Shown one piece after another: positions 11,625 through 21,677 of a stretch of DNA of 64,000 bases. Below the pieces are notes generated by a model. The model saw only the letters and a program-made list of their open reading frames with translations, did not search any database and was not told the DNA's origin. A program made the position numbers and the translations under genes. Every line of letters starts with the position of its first letter. Position 1 is the stretch's first letter. The stretch is taken from NCBI GenBank assembly GCA_018136815.1, contig CM030931.1, positions 8,842,153 through 8,906,152 of the forward strand, given 5' to 3'. The stretch comes from Isochrysis galbana. Lineage: Eukaryota > Haptophyta > Isochrysidales > Isochrysidaceae.

Positions 11625-12803
11625 CCCGAATAAGGGAGAAATTAATTTAATTTTTAACAAATTTTTATGGGTCGCGGCGCAGCAAAGGAACGGGACTAGC
11701 GCACACACAAGACAGGACTCCCTGCCGCGGCGAGCGCAAGCACCCTTCCCCCCTTATGCCACCCAGCTCTTCACTAGCTTACTACCTGCGCTAGCCGGAG
11801 CACCCCTCCCTCCACACTCAAGCAGCCCCCCACGCCAGGATCCTGTTTTGGTCTCGCAGGCAAGGGGGCCTAATGGGAGGGTGAGGAGCAACTCCTCAAA
11901 GAGGAGCTTTGGGGAAGGAGATGTTTGAGTGGGGGCGCTATACCCTTGCGCTAGGCATGGGCAGCGACGCCGCCTCAAAACATGTCCTCCCTCTGGTCTT
12001 GAGTCGAAATTTTTGGTGTTTGAATCCGAGGGCGAGGGGGTTTGTGCTTCTTGGGTTGGTTGTAGTGGGATGAGGGAGTGGGAGATGGAGTGAAGTGTTG
12101 AAAGAGGGCCCAAGGCAGGGCACTGAGTTGTAGGTACTTGTGGCCCACAAGCGTGGGGTGAAAACGAAAAGTGTATCAACATGTGTCTTGAATTTGAAGT
12201 TTTTGGTGCTTTGAACAGAGGGCGGGGGGGTTCGTGCCGTTTGGGTTGGTTGAAGTGTGAAGGGGGAGTGGGAGAGGGAGTCTTGTGTTGAGAGAGGGCC
12301 CAAGGCAGGGCACTGAGTGATTGGTACTAGTGGCTCACAAGAGTGGGGTGAAGACGAGAATTGTGTCAACAAGTTGGAAAACAGAGGCATGGGGTGCTCT
12401 CCGTATGGGGTTGATGGTTGTGAAGTGCCCTCCCATGTTGGGTGCACTGATGGTAGAGGTTTCCACCATGGGGAGGGCAGCTGAGCTGCCCTCCCACATG
12501 AGGTGCTCTTGGGGTGGGAGGGTTTCCCACTGTTGGAGGGGGTCTCCAAGACCCCCTGCATGATGCGCAGAGCCATGGTGGCAACCTGTTCGGTGCCAGT
12601 GCTCGCCACCCCGCGCGCTTGCGCGGGTGTGGTTTGGATGGGATGGATGGGCTCTGAGAGGGCTTTCTGACGAGCCGCCTCGGGCGGCGTGGGGCGTCCC
12701 AGGTGGGGCGCGGTGGCGAGGGTCGCCTGGGGCTCGGGAGCGGTCGCGGCACGCTCCATAGTTCAAACTATAACAATAGTTTTCCCGAATAAGGGAGAAA
12801 TTA
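11625..12803 (-). mobile_element. E1 non-autonomous retroelement, full copy with 20-bp TSD
   Basis: The element proper is 11645-12783 (1139 bp, minus orientation). It is flanked by the perfect direct repeat CCCGAATAAGGGAGAAATTA at 11625-11644 and 12784-12803. It starts with the leader hairpin (12765-12782), then an ATG at 12759 opening MERAATAPEP. It ends GTTAAAAATTAAAT. Long variable TSDs indicate LINE-type target-primed insertion. The interior carries three imperfect repeats built around the CAGTGCCCTGCCTTGGGCCC motif. Coding capacity is 273 residues of Pro/Ser/Thr-rich sequence with no RT, so mobility must depend on another element. It sits inside sequence that continues with a LINE fragment at 12804. 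Confidence 0.9.
12765..12782 (-). promoter_or_regulatory. Leader hairpin of E1 (minus copy)
   Basis: Perfect stem AAACTAT/ATAGTTT with loop TGTT, exactly at the 5' end of the element and 5 bp before the ATG. The same structure occurs at 30982 and 41632, with a variant at 58566-58583. Confidence 0.75.
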
Positions 12804-13683
12804 TACACCCGACCCGCATACATACACATTATAATTACTAGGGTGTTTGACCCCCCTTCCTCCTATGCCTCCCAGGAAGGTGCGGCGCTTTTGCGGTATA
12901 GCCCCCGAAAGCTCCACGCACTTAGCCGTATGCATCGCGACTGAGCCCATCTTCGAATTCATAGAAAGACTTCTAGGGATAGTCCTTAGGCCGGGCTCTG
13001 AAGTAGCCCATCGTCTCTTTTGCTACCAAGTGGACAGGCCTCATCCCTCCTCGGGATACTTGGGTATCTTGGCGTGGAGGTATATCCTCACGGACTTTTA
13101 CAACATCCAGTACGGTAACGCGGACGGTAGGTCCGATAGATCGATTCTTAGAGCAATTCTCACAAGGTACCACCTACTAGCAACGGCGAAGGTCGATTTC
13201 TTTCAAAGGCTGAAGAAACAACGAAGTAACATGGGGCTGCACGCCCCGAGTAACAAACACATTAGGAAAATGCTAAGCCCTCTTTACATGGTGGACAAAG
13301 ACTTTAACCTAGAAGTATCGGATGACCTCTTGCTTGCAGGCGGCAAGAGGCTTAGATATACGAAACATTAATTGAGATGGGTGAATCGCTATGGGAAGAA
13401 TTTGGAAGAAAGCGTTGATGACCGTATGAGACACACGGGAGGAATAGACTAGCCAAGCCCGAGCGCAGGATAAATCCACAGTCTCCCAGTCTCCCGCCCC
13501 CTCCACTCCAACTCCTGGCCGAGGCAGTGCGCGCGGCCTCCCCGGAACCGGCTCTCCACTAAAGAGGGAACTGGGGAAGGGGGAGGGGGTTGTTAGGGGT
13601 TAAGGTTGGGTAGAGAGGAGGTCCACAAGCACACTGCCTTACGCCGCACGTGTAGCGGAGATTTTTAAGAAGATTTTTTTTTT
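12804..13683 (+). pseudogene. LINE 3' fragment
   Basis: ORF 12847-13371 encodes a diverged form of the LINE C-terminus. It has C-x7-SSTHLAVC (a damaged zinc knuckle whose first Cys pair is reduced), then SSGYLGILAWRYILTDFYNIQ, matching LIAWRYIIGDFYRVE near 52600. The 3' untranslated part (about 13440-13683) ends GGAGATTTTTAAGAAGATTTTTTTTTT, shown here only in outline. It has a minus-strand counterpart at 18871-19046. Upstream RT sequence is missing. Confidence 0.75.
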
Positions 13684-13685
13684 AC

Positions 13686-14165
13686 CTTCAACTCAGTGCC
13701 CTGCCTTGGGCCCTCTTCCAACACTTCACTCCCTCTCCCACTCCCTCTTCCAACTACAACTAACCCAAGAAGCACAAACCCCCTTGCCCTCGGCTTCAAG
13801 CACCAAAAATTTCGACTCAAGACAAGAGGGAGGACATGTCTTGAGGCGGCGTCGCTGCCCATGCCTAGCGCAAGGGTATAGCGCCCCCACTCAGACATCT
13901 CCTTCCCCACAGCTCCTCTCTGAGGAGTTGCTCCTCTCCCTCCCATTAGGCCCCCTTGCCTGCGAGACCAGAACAGGATCCTGGCGTAGGGGGCTGTCTG
14001 AGTGTGGAGGGAGGGGCGCTCTGGCTAGCGGCTAGCGCACGTAGAAAGCTAGTGAAGAGCTGGGTGGCATAAGGGGGGAAGGGTGCTTGCGCTTGCCGCG
14101 GCAGGGTGTCCTGTCTTGATGAGTGAGCGCTAGTCCCGTTCCTTTGCCGCGCCGCGACCCATAAA
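13686..14165 (+). mobile_element. E1 element, 5'-truncated copy
   Basis: It starts directly after the T-run of the preceding LINE tail, at the CTTCAACTCAGTGCCCTGCC motif. It runs to the E1 3' end (CGACCCATAAAAATTTG), so only the last internal repeat and the 3' third are present. It is nearly identical to 31636-32105. No TSD is evident. Confidence 0.85.
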
Positions 14166-14167
14166 AA

Positions 14168-14266
14168 TTTGAATGTACGGGCCCACCCCGGGGGGTGTCC
14201 GCGATGGAGAGAGGGGGGCGCGAGGCCCCCATTGACCCCCACTTATAAAAGTAGGTTGTGGATGTG
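14168..14266 (+). repeat. Repeat R (SINE-like), copy 1
   Basis: About 95 bp with the signature GTGTCCGCGATGGAGAGAGG, then GCGAGGCCCCCATTGAC and ending ACTTATAAAAGTAGGTTG. It is shared with 32415-32510, 61093-61190 (inverted) and 63773-63852. It is too short to code. The TATAAAAG near one end could be a promoter box or simply part of the repeat. Confidence 0.8.
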
Positions 14267-14453
14267 ACAAAACAAGGGAACCTCAAGTTGCACCTTCTTT
14301 GTGGGGGCTCCCGGGCGGGGTCTGGGTCTGGGTCCCAAAGGGCACCGAATATCTGCTAGATAGGTGTTGTCCGGGGTGTCTACCGCTTTCCTTTGGTGTA
14401 TTTCCTCAATCCTGACTTTTCCATTTCTACACCCTTAGAAGTTAGAATGGTGT

Positions 14454-14950
14454 CTGACCGCCCCCCCCGCCCCTTCCTCCTCCCAGGCCGCCAGCCAGCC
14501 GCGGGAGAGGGAGAAGAAAGGGGAGGAGGAGGGCGGGAAAGGGAACGGGGGAGAAGGGGGGGAGGGAGGGAGAAGGGGCGGGGAGGGGGCGGGGAAGGGG
14601 GCGGGGGAAGGGGGGGGGGGTCGGCAGCCAGCCCCCCCGCCCGCCCCCCCCCCCTCTCCCCGCCCCCCCCCCCCCCCCGCCCCCCCCTTCTCCCCCCCCC
14701 CCCCCCCCCTTCTCCCCCCCCCCCCCCCCTTCTCCCCCCCCCCCTCTCCCCCCCCCGCCCCCCCCCGCCCCCCCCTTCTCCCCCCCCTTCTCCCCCCCCG
14801 CCCCCCCCTCTCCCCCCCCCCCCCTCCCCCCCCCCCCCCCTTCTCCCCGCCCCCCCCCCTTCTCCCCCCCCCCCCCCCCCCCGCCCCCCCCCTTCTCCCC
14901 CCCCCCCCCCCCCTCTCCCCCCCCCCTTCTCCCCCCCCCCCCCCCGCCCC
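14454..14950. repeat. Poly-C/(C)nTTCTCC minisatellite
   Basis: From 14640 to 14950 the plus strand is almost only C, with regularly spaced TTCTCC, CTCTCC and CCG interruptions. Before it is a G-rich stretch. Long ORFs here (Pro-, Gly- or Arg-rich) are simple-sequence artefacts. Such G/C asymmetry can form G-quadruplexes on the minus strand. Confidence 0.95.
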
Positions 14951-15007
14951 GCATCGGCGTGAGGAGGGAATCCCGCCGGCGCCCCTCTCTCCAATCTTCT
15001 CAAACGC

Positions 15008-15442
15008 GGAGAGAGAGAGAGAGGGAGAGGGGGGGGGGGGGGGCGGGGGAGAGACAGAGAGGGGGGGGTCTCCTCTCTCTTCTCTCCTCTCCTCTCTCTT
15101 CCTCTCTCTTCTCTTCTCCCCTCTCTCTCCCCTCTCTCTCCTCTCCCTCTCTCCCGTCCGCCTTCTTCTTCTCCCCCCCCCCCCGCCCCCCAATTCAATC
15201 CCCCCCCCCCGCGCCTTCCCCCCCCCCCCCCTTCTCCCCCCCCCCAAAACATTCGATTTCCCTCCTCCGTTCTCTCTCTCCCCCCCCCCCCTCTCTTCTC
15301 TCTCTTCTCTCCCCTTCTCCGGCCCTGCCCTCTCGCCCCCTCTCGCTCGTCCCTCGTTCTTCTACGTACCTCCGTCTCTTCTTTCACCCCTTCTCTCCTC
15401 CCCTCTCCCCTCCCTCTCCTCCCTCCCTCTCTCTCTCTCTGC
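15008..15442. repeat. GA, G, then CT/C-rich simple sequence
   Basis: A pyrimidine-rich stretch on the sense strand immediately precedes the next gene. It ends CTCTCTCTGCAG 6 bases before the ATG, which would be a good 3' splice site for a 5'-UTR intron. Confidence 0.85.
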
Positions 15443-15449
15443 AGCTACG

Positions 15450-18178
15450 ATGGCCTTCGCCGTGCCGCTGCTGCTCCATGCGGCACTCGCACTGCTCGCG
15501 CCGCCGCGCGCGGGGCCCATCAGCATGCAGCTGCGCGCGGCGCGGCACCATGAGACGCCACAGGGCCTCGTCGGCAAAGTGATGCCCGCGATGCTTCGGC
15601 ACATGAGGGACAAGGTCTCTCTCACGGCGACTCTCCCACAGGTGAGAGAGAGCAGAGGAGGGAGAGCAGGAGAACGAGGGAGGGAGGGAGGGAGGGAGGG
15701 AGAGGGAGCGAGCGAGCGAGGGAGGGATGCCGAGAAGCAGAACGAGGCGCGCGTGCGGTGGTGTGGCAAGGGAGGGAAGCCTCGGCGCGGTGTGCGTATG
15801 TGGCCGAGGAAGAGGGAAAGGTTTGCGTGGTGTACGCGCACGGGCGGGGAAGGCCGCCGTCGCCGGCGTTGTGTGAGGCGATGGGGAGAGGGCTGATGGG
15901 GGAGGCGGGTGTGTGTGTGTGTGTGTGTGTCAGGGTGGCCCATCGGGGGCGAGGGTGGGAGGCGCCAACTGATGCGCTGTGTGGGTAACGGGCGGGTGGG
16001 GCGCAAAAGGGGTGAGTGTGAGGCACTGAGGCTGGGGTGGGAATCATGAATGGTGGCGGCAGGGATGGGGAGGGGCTCAGTGGCGAGGCGGGCGGGGACG
16101 GCCGAAGCGTACGGCGATGGTGGGGAGAGCCTGCGCTGAGCGAAAGAAGGGTCGCAAGCAATGTGTGCGCAGGGCCAGGGCGTGTGGAGCGAGAGCGGAG
16201 TTCGTCCCCGGATCCCCGCTGGGTGTGGGGAAAGACGAGAAGGGTTGCGAGGGAGAGGAGCACCGAGTCGATGGCGCGAAGACCACCTCTCCGGTTGCCC
16301 CGCCGGCAGGTCGCGCCCAACTCGGAGCTCCACCAATACCTGGGCGTCTACAACAAGGGGTTCCTCGCAAACCCGCGGCCTCTGCGTGGGGCGCGCTCCT
16401 TCCGTGACTCCACCTACCAGCCGCACGGCTACTATGAGAAGGGAGGAGACCCGAGCAAGATGATCTGGTGGGACGGAGAGCTGTGGGTCGTCTGCAACAA
16501 GAACAACATGGACCGCAGGCTGGGCGTGCTCTGCGTCGTCGACCCCGACGCCAACGGGCCGGACGTGACACCCCACGAGCTCGACTGCTCCGTCCTGTAC
16601 ATCCTCGAGCAGAAGATTGGTAGTCTGCCGCCGGCGTACTCCAACGGACGGCTCGCCGGGCAGGAGTCGCAGTACAGCCAGCCGACCGGCTCGCAGCGGA
16701 CCGCCTACCGCACGCCCACCAACCCCGCGGCGCAGCCGTACAACATGAACCGCGCCATGCCCAACACCCACGACACCAGCAACAACAACGGCTACCCGTA
16801 CTCCTCGCAAGCGCAGCGCTCGCTCTACAACTCGCCGCCACAGCAGCGACAGCCGAGCGGCGCCTCCCCGCAGTACAGCACGTACGACGCGTACAGTGCG
16901 AACCGCGCCTCGCTGGACGCGCGCAACAACAACCAGGCGCGCACAGGCTATGGCGTGTCGGGCACCTCGCAGTACGGCACCTCGCAGTACGGTCCCTCCT
17001 ACGGCCCGCATCAGTACGGAACCGCCCAGTACGGCTCGCAGCATGGCACCACGCAAGCCGACAACTCGCGGTACGGCAGCCCGCGGTATGGCAGCTCGCG
17101 GTACGGCACCTCTCAGTACGGCTCGGAGTACGACAACTCGCAGTACGGTGCACAGCAATACGGCTCGTCCACTGCCAGCCGTACCGCACCCTCCCCGCCG
17201 TATGGCCCCTCCTTCTCGTCGGGCCCGCGCTCCATCAACTACAACTTGAATCGTGCCGCGCCCTCGCCGCCCTACGGTGCTTCCTGGGCAGCTGCGTCGC
17301 AGGCCCCCAACTACGCGAACCGTGCCATCCCGGCGTCCGCCTACGGCGCTAGCAGCTGGTCGGCGCCGCCGCAGGGCAACTACAACCTGAATCGCGCGGC
17401 GCCGTCATCGCCAGCGTACGGCCCGAGCTGGGGGGGTGCGGCCTACAGCACCAACCGCGCCGTCCCGTCGTCAGCATATGGGCCGACCTTGCCAGCGCAG
17501 CAGCAAGGCCAGGCATACAGCTCCAACACGGGCCCCTCGCCGCCCTACCCCTCCACGTGGTCGACGCAATCGCGCGCCACGCGCTCGTACGTGAACCGCG
17601 CCACGCCGGCTCCGCCGCCCTACGGCACCAGCGTCTGGTCGTCGACACAGCAATCGCAGGGCCCCATCGCGGCGCAGCAGCTGCAAGGCGCGGGCTCCTC
17701 GCGCTCGGTACCCAACCATGTCTCGCTCAACCCAAGCAATCGCCTCGACACGCGCCGGAGCTCAATGACCCTCCGAAGCCCTGACCTCGGTCTCAGCGCA
17801 CGCAGCTTGAGCCGTGGCGCGCAGCACTCGGACCACGCACGTCGCGCACAACTGGAGGAGCGCGTCTCCCGCGCGCGCTCCAGCGTTGACCTCGCTCTCG
17901 AGAACCGCGTCGAGGAGCTTCTCAAACAGGCCTTTGAGGAGTGGTCATGCGGCAAGATCGACACCGCCGAGCTCGCGCGTCGCCGCACAGCCGCACAGAC
18001 CGCCGTGTCGGAGCACCGATGGAGCAGCACGCTGGACTCCGTCTTCAACACGTACATCAACGCGTGCCGCGCACGCGACGCCGCATGGGAGGTGCACTGC
18101 CAGTCGGCGGCGGAGGAGGCCGAGGCGGAGGACGAGGTGCACAAGGCATTGGCCGACCTCGAGAGCACAAGCTTTTGA
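15450..18178 (+). CDS. Secreted Tyr/Pro/Asn-rich repeat protein, unknown function
   Basis: Exons 15450-15641 and 16310-18178, phase 0, give about 686 residues. Residues 1-22 (MAFAVPLLLHAALALLAPPR) look like a signal peptide, so the product is probably secreted or on the cell surface. Residues about 65-170 form an unrecognised globular segment with GGDPSKMIWWDGELWVVC and LGVLCVVDPDANGPDV. Residues about 175-520 are repetitive: QYGTSQYG-type units, then about seven units of the form N-x-NRA-x-PSxxYGxSW. The C-terminal 120 residues are helical and charged (LENRVEELLKQAFEEWSCGKID), a possible coiled coil. Tyr/Gly/Gln/Asn repeats suggest a matrix, scale or adhesive protein, but this is inference. 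I do not recognise the family. Confidence 0.8.
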
Positions 18179-18870
18179 ATGGCGTAGTCCGCCAATGTGC
18201 AGCCATGCCTCCACGCCCATCACCTCAAGAGCCTCATGCGTGATAGAGGACCCGTGTTGCCGTCGTGCGGCGTTCCGGTTTGCAAAGTTGGGACGGCGTG
18301 GCGGTAGCCCCAGCGCATGTGCGCGTGCGCACTGGTGAGCATCTGAAGGCGGCGCGATTGAGCCGCCGTCCGCTGGAGCACGTAGACGCACGATAGGGCC
18401 GGTGCAGCCCTCTTCACCTTTGTGTGCGCGCCCTACCTGCATAGGCTCGACCTGCTCCATCCACCCGCTCCATTTCATGTGATGCCAAACGATACGGGGA
18501 ACTCACCGTTTGTTTGTCGATGACTGAGGAACGAGTGTGTCCAACCGCGTTGCCATGCTGTGGGAGTGCATGGCTCCGTGACGGTAGAAGGCGCAGGCCG
18601 CCGGCCGCGTGGAGTCCCTCCCTTCCCCCCCTTAGCACCGGAAGGAAGCTTGCATTGTGGTGTGGTGTCACCGCCCGTGTGCCGTGTCGTTCGATGGTGT
18701 GCGAGGCCTGCGGCGTGGCGTCTGACGGCGGGCGTCGTCAGCCGCCTGCGCTGCAAAGTCGGTGCCTTGGCACCCCGCTCTGGCGATGAAAGAAGTATAG
18801 AGGGATGCTTGATGATGGTCGATGGCCGTGTGATGGTGTTGTGAGTCTGTTGTTGTGTGATTGTCCGCTT
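18179..18870. other. Intergenic region
   Basis: Downstream of the secreted repeat protein. No gene, RNA or repeat is recognised here. It presumably contains that gene's 3' UTR. Confidence 0.5.
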
Positions 18871-19046
18871 GATAAAAAAAACTTCTTAAAAATCCCCGCT
18901 ACGTACGCGGCATGAGGCAGTGTGCTTGTGTACCTCCCTACTACCCGCCTTTACCCCTATCAACCCCCTCCCCCTTCCCCAGTTCCCTCTTTGGCGGAGA
19001 AGCTGGTTCCGGGGAGGCCGCGCGCGCTGCTTCGGCCAGGAGTTGG
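18871..19046 (-). mobile_element. LINE 3'-UTR fragment (inverted)
   Basis: The reverse complement matches the 3' untranslated part of the LINE fragment at about 13510-13683. It includes the CTCCAACTCCTGGCCGA-like start and the ...TTTTTAAGAAGTTTTTTTT end. Only the tail is present, as expected for an extremely 5'-truncated insertion. Confidence 0.8.
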
Positions 19047-19059
19047 AGAGAAGCCCGGA

Positions 19060-19135
19060 TGGGACGTCAGGCTGATATCAGGTCCTGATATCATGATATC
19101 AGGTCCTCTAGACCTGATACCTGATATCAGGGGGG
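19060..19135. repeat. CTGATATCAGG palindrome cluster (transposon end)
   Basis: Several overlapping copies of CTGATATCAGG and ATATCATGATAT follow GGATGGGACGTCAGG, a variant of the ATGCCCCGTCAGG terminus at 61389 and 62436. It looks like one end of the same transposon family. No matching opposite end was found nearby. Confidence 0.7.
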
Positions 19136-19236
19136 CTAAAAAAACAAAACTCCTGAAGAGAAAAAACAAAAAAAACAGGAGGGGAACGTGGCGCGTGGCG
19201 GGAAGAAAGAAGGACACACGCGGGAAAGTCTCCGCA

Positions 19237-19707
19237 ATGGCCAGCGACGGTGGCGGCCATGCGCCGGCCATGACCGAAGCTTGGGGCACAGAGGATGTGG
19301 ATACGCTCGAGGGCAGTGCTCTCGAGTGGTCCACAATAGAGGAGGTGGCTGGCCGCGCCAAAGTGGTGCGAGCCAAGGCTTGTCTGTTGTGCGGCCACAC
19401 GTACTCTTGGGGGCCGTTCAACATACGTCAACATCTCGACGAGAAGCTGCCATTGAGGAACGTGAAAGCATGCAAGCCGCTCCCCGAATTTCGGACGCGG
19501 CACGCCACAGTAGTCGGGGAGCTGCGTCGCCGAGCGCGGGAGGCCGAAATGCGAAATGCACAACAAAATCAAGGAGGATCGCCTCAGGAAACACGCGGAG
19601 GGCCGCTGCTGCGCAAGCGCACACGAGAGCGGCACTTCAGCATCGCCTATCCCCCTCAACTCACCTGTCCCTTCTCATCCATTCATGGCTGTCACATCAG
19701 ACGATGA
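19237..19707 (+). pseudogene. hAT-like transposase N-terminal fragment with BED-type zinc finger
   Basis: The reading frame is open from 18922, but the ATG at 19237 opens the plausible protein of 156 residues. The segment AKACLLCGHTYSWGPFNIRQHLDEKL, followed by RNVKACKPLPEF, matches the BED finger pattern (C-x2-C...H...C) and the 'NVKxCxxxP' wording that follows it in many hAT transposases. The frame then drifts into low-similarity sequence and stops. There is no catalytic or dimerisation domain, so this is a remnant or a domesticated DNA-binding piece. It starts about 100 bp after the CTGATATCAGG cluster. Confidence 0.65.
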
Positions 19708-19939
19708 CGATGTCTGTGAGGCATGGGTGAAGGTGATTGATGGTGAAGCGAGCCCTCCCCCTTGACCTCATTGATGACCGCCTGTTCCGTGAGGCTGTGG
19801 CCGCAACAGCGAAATGCGGCTCGCGGAATTTGTTGGTAGGTAGGCAATGAGGTGCGGCTGCCATGCAGGCGCACCATCACTCAAAAAATTTTGCCGCGCG
19901 TCGACGATGATCTCGACCGGACCGTACGCCGCAAGGTAG

Positions 19940-20162
19940 CCCGGCGGGCCTCACTAAAAATATACCGGAGGGGGGCCCGATTGTATTTCGCGCACCGTCT
20001 TCGAAGACCTGAAATTTTGTATTTTTCGAAAATTTCGCCGGAGAATCCCCCAATTTTTTTGCTGATCCATCCTACCGGAACCTATAGGGAGCTTATTTAG
20101 CCCTTCATTTACCCATTGCAGCTGGTGCCCTCCGCACCCCCATAGTGAGTGACCGGGCTATG
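19940..20162 (-). mobile_element. TAGCCCGGTCACTCAC-ended repeat, copy 1
   Basis: Read on the minus strand it starts TAGCCCGGTCACTCACTATG. It contains a GCACC-Y-block and GCTCCCTATAGGTTCCGGTA, then GATCAGCAAAAAAA. The same order is found at 30521-30660 on the plus strand. It is probably a non-autonomous DNA transposon; its other end is uncertain. The stretch 19708-19940 holds nothing I can identify. Confidence 0.6.
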
Positions 20163-20465
20163 AACTATGCCGTGCGCGCATGCAAAACCCTAGAGATGCC
20201 ACAAGGCCTCCAATCCCAACACAAGCTGATGATATACAACTCATGCCCAATGCTAATGGACGACCCCGGATACCGCCGGATATGTATATGTGCATGTGCT
20301 TGTTGGGTGTATAGGGAACTTTCTACCGAAAAGAATCCTCAAATTTCCTCAATATACTGATAATGAAATGGTCATTTTTGCATCCCTAATAAAAAGACCC
20401 CTAATGTTGACTTAGTGAATTTTCACCCTTAGAAGCTTAGAAGTTATTGAAAGCCCTGTTTCCTG
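20163..20465. other. AT-richer intergenic region
   Basis: No gene is recognised. Base composition is distinctly lower in GC than in surrounding genic DNA, consistent with old transposon debris. Confidence 0.4.
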
Positions 20466-20934
20466 TTTGTGTTCCTACATGTGAAAAACAGTCGACAAGC
20501 CCAAGAAACACAGTAAAAACAGCTGTTTTTGGGTTGTACAGAAAAAGAAAAACAGCCAAAAACAGCCCGAAAAACATGCCGCCAGCGTTTACGTTAGAAA
20601 ATGGTGTTAACGTTAGAAAATGATATTATAAAATTTTGCGCGCGGGGGGTGGGCGGAGGGGGGGGGGTAGATGAAGGCGTCCGCACTTGCACTTGCCATA
20701 GCCATAACCATAACCATATATCTTCCATGTGCACACATATACCTAGCGAGCAGCGAGCGAGCATTGCGAGCTGCGAGTTGCAGACACACCGGCGCGCCGG
20801 CGCAGCTGGCCCCAGGCTTAGGCTTAGGCTTAGGGCTTAGGGCCCAGGCTCAGAAAAACTGTGAAAAACACTGTTTTTGGTCTTCACAGTCACAGAAAAA
20901 CAGGTTTTCTGTTTTTCACATGTAGGTTTGTGTT
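20466..20934. mobile_element. hAT-type MITE with 8-bp TSD (copy 2)
   Basis: A 453-bp element (20474-20926) begins CCTACATGTGAAAAACAG and ends with its reverse complement. The perfect direct repeat TTTGTGTT flanks it (20466-20473 and 20927-20934). It shares its termini with the 184-bp element at 7206-7389. The ends carry repeated AAAACAG motifs, and a (CTTAGG)n run lies near 20816-20840. It is non-coding. Confidence 0.9.
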
Positions 20935-21538
20935 TGTGTTTGACCGCCCTACAACAGGCGAAAGGCGGGAGAAAGGAAGGGAGCGGCTCAAGACGTCGCA
21001 GTGGCAGGTATCGAGCGGCGCAGTCATTGATTTCTTCGAGGACGGCTCGCGGCATGAGCTGTGGGGGCCGTTCTGCTTCTCGACGAGAGAGAGGTCCCTC
21101 CTCCTCTCCGCCAAGGAATACCGAGGGGAAGGACTGGTGACTGGGGTGCTCTAGGAGTGGAGTATGAACCTACCGAGTAAAGCAGTAGTATTAAAAGAAG
21201 GAGGAGGCGGGTGTGTGGTGTTTGGTGGTCTGGTTTTTTTTCGTTTGGGCTCCGCAGACAGAGTGAGTAGATAAGATCTGTGAGGGAAAAGAGGAAAGAA
21301 TGGCATATTGGAGAAGGAACGTACGAGAGGAGTCTGGGAACAAGGTGTCGTCCTGCCACTACTACGAATAGTGGGTGTTTTACCACAGAATGTTGGGGTG
21401 CTTCCGGCTGGAAAATGGAGGGGATATATACGAGAAAAGAAGAGAGCGAGATGGTTCTTCAGAAGAAGAGAGGAACAGAGCAGCGAAAAGAGAGAAGAGT
21501 GGGAGAGAGAGAGCGAGAAGAGAGGACAACGAGCTGAA
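20935..21538. other. Intergenic region with solo MITE terminus
   Basis: GTTTGACCGCCCTA at about 20938-20951 is a solo copy of the Tc1-type MITE terminus, immediately right of the hAT MITE. The remainder shows no recognisable gene. Confidence 0.5.
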
Positions 21539-21564
21539 AGAGAAGAAGAAGAAGAAGAAGAAGA

Positions 21565-21601
<37 letters not shown>

Positions 21602-21677
21602 CTCCGGGGTTGAGGGGCTTCTCCCTCTCCCCCCCCCCCCCCCCCCCTCTCTCTCTCTCTCTTCCCCTCCCCCCCTC
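21539..21677. repeat. (GAA)n, (GA)n, poly-C and (CT)n tracts
   Basis: GAA repeats (about 21540-21570), GA repeats (to about 21598), then 17 C and a CT tract ending just before the ATG at 21678. The sense-strand pyrimidine tract directly abuts the start codon. Confidence 0.9.

Noticed and set aside
14380-15387. Long Gly/Arg/Glu and Pro-rich ORFs
   Set aside because: Generated by poly-C and CT/GA simple sequence; amino-acid content only reflects the repeat in each frame.
15362-17158. Minus-strand 598-codon ORF
   Set aside because: Antisense to the repetitive secreted protein; Arg/Val repeats mirror the YGT/YGS codons.
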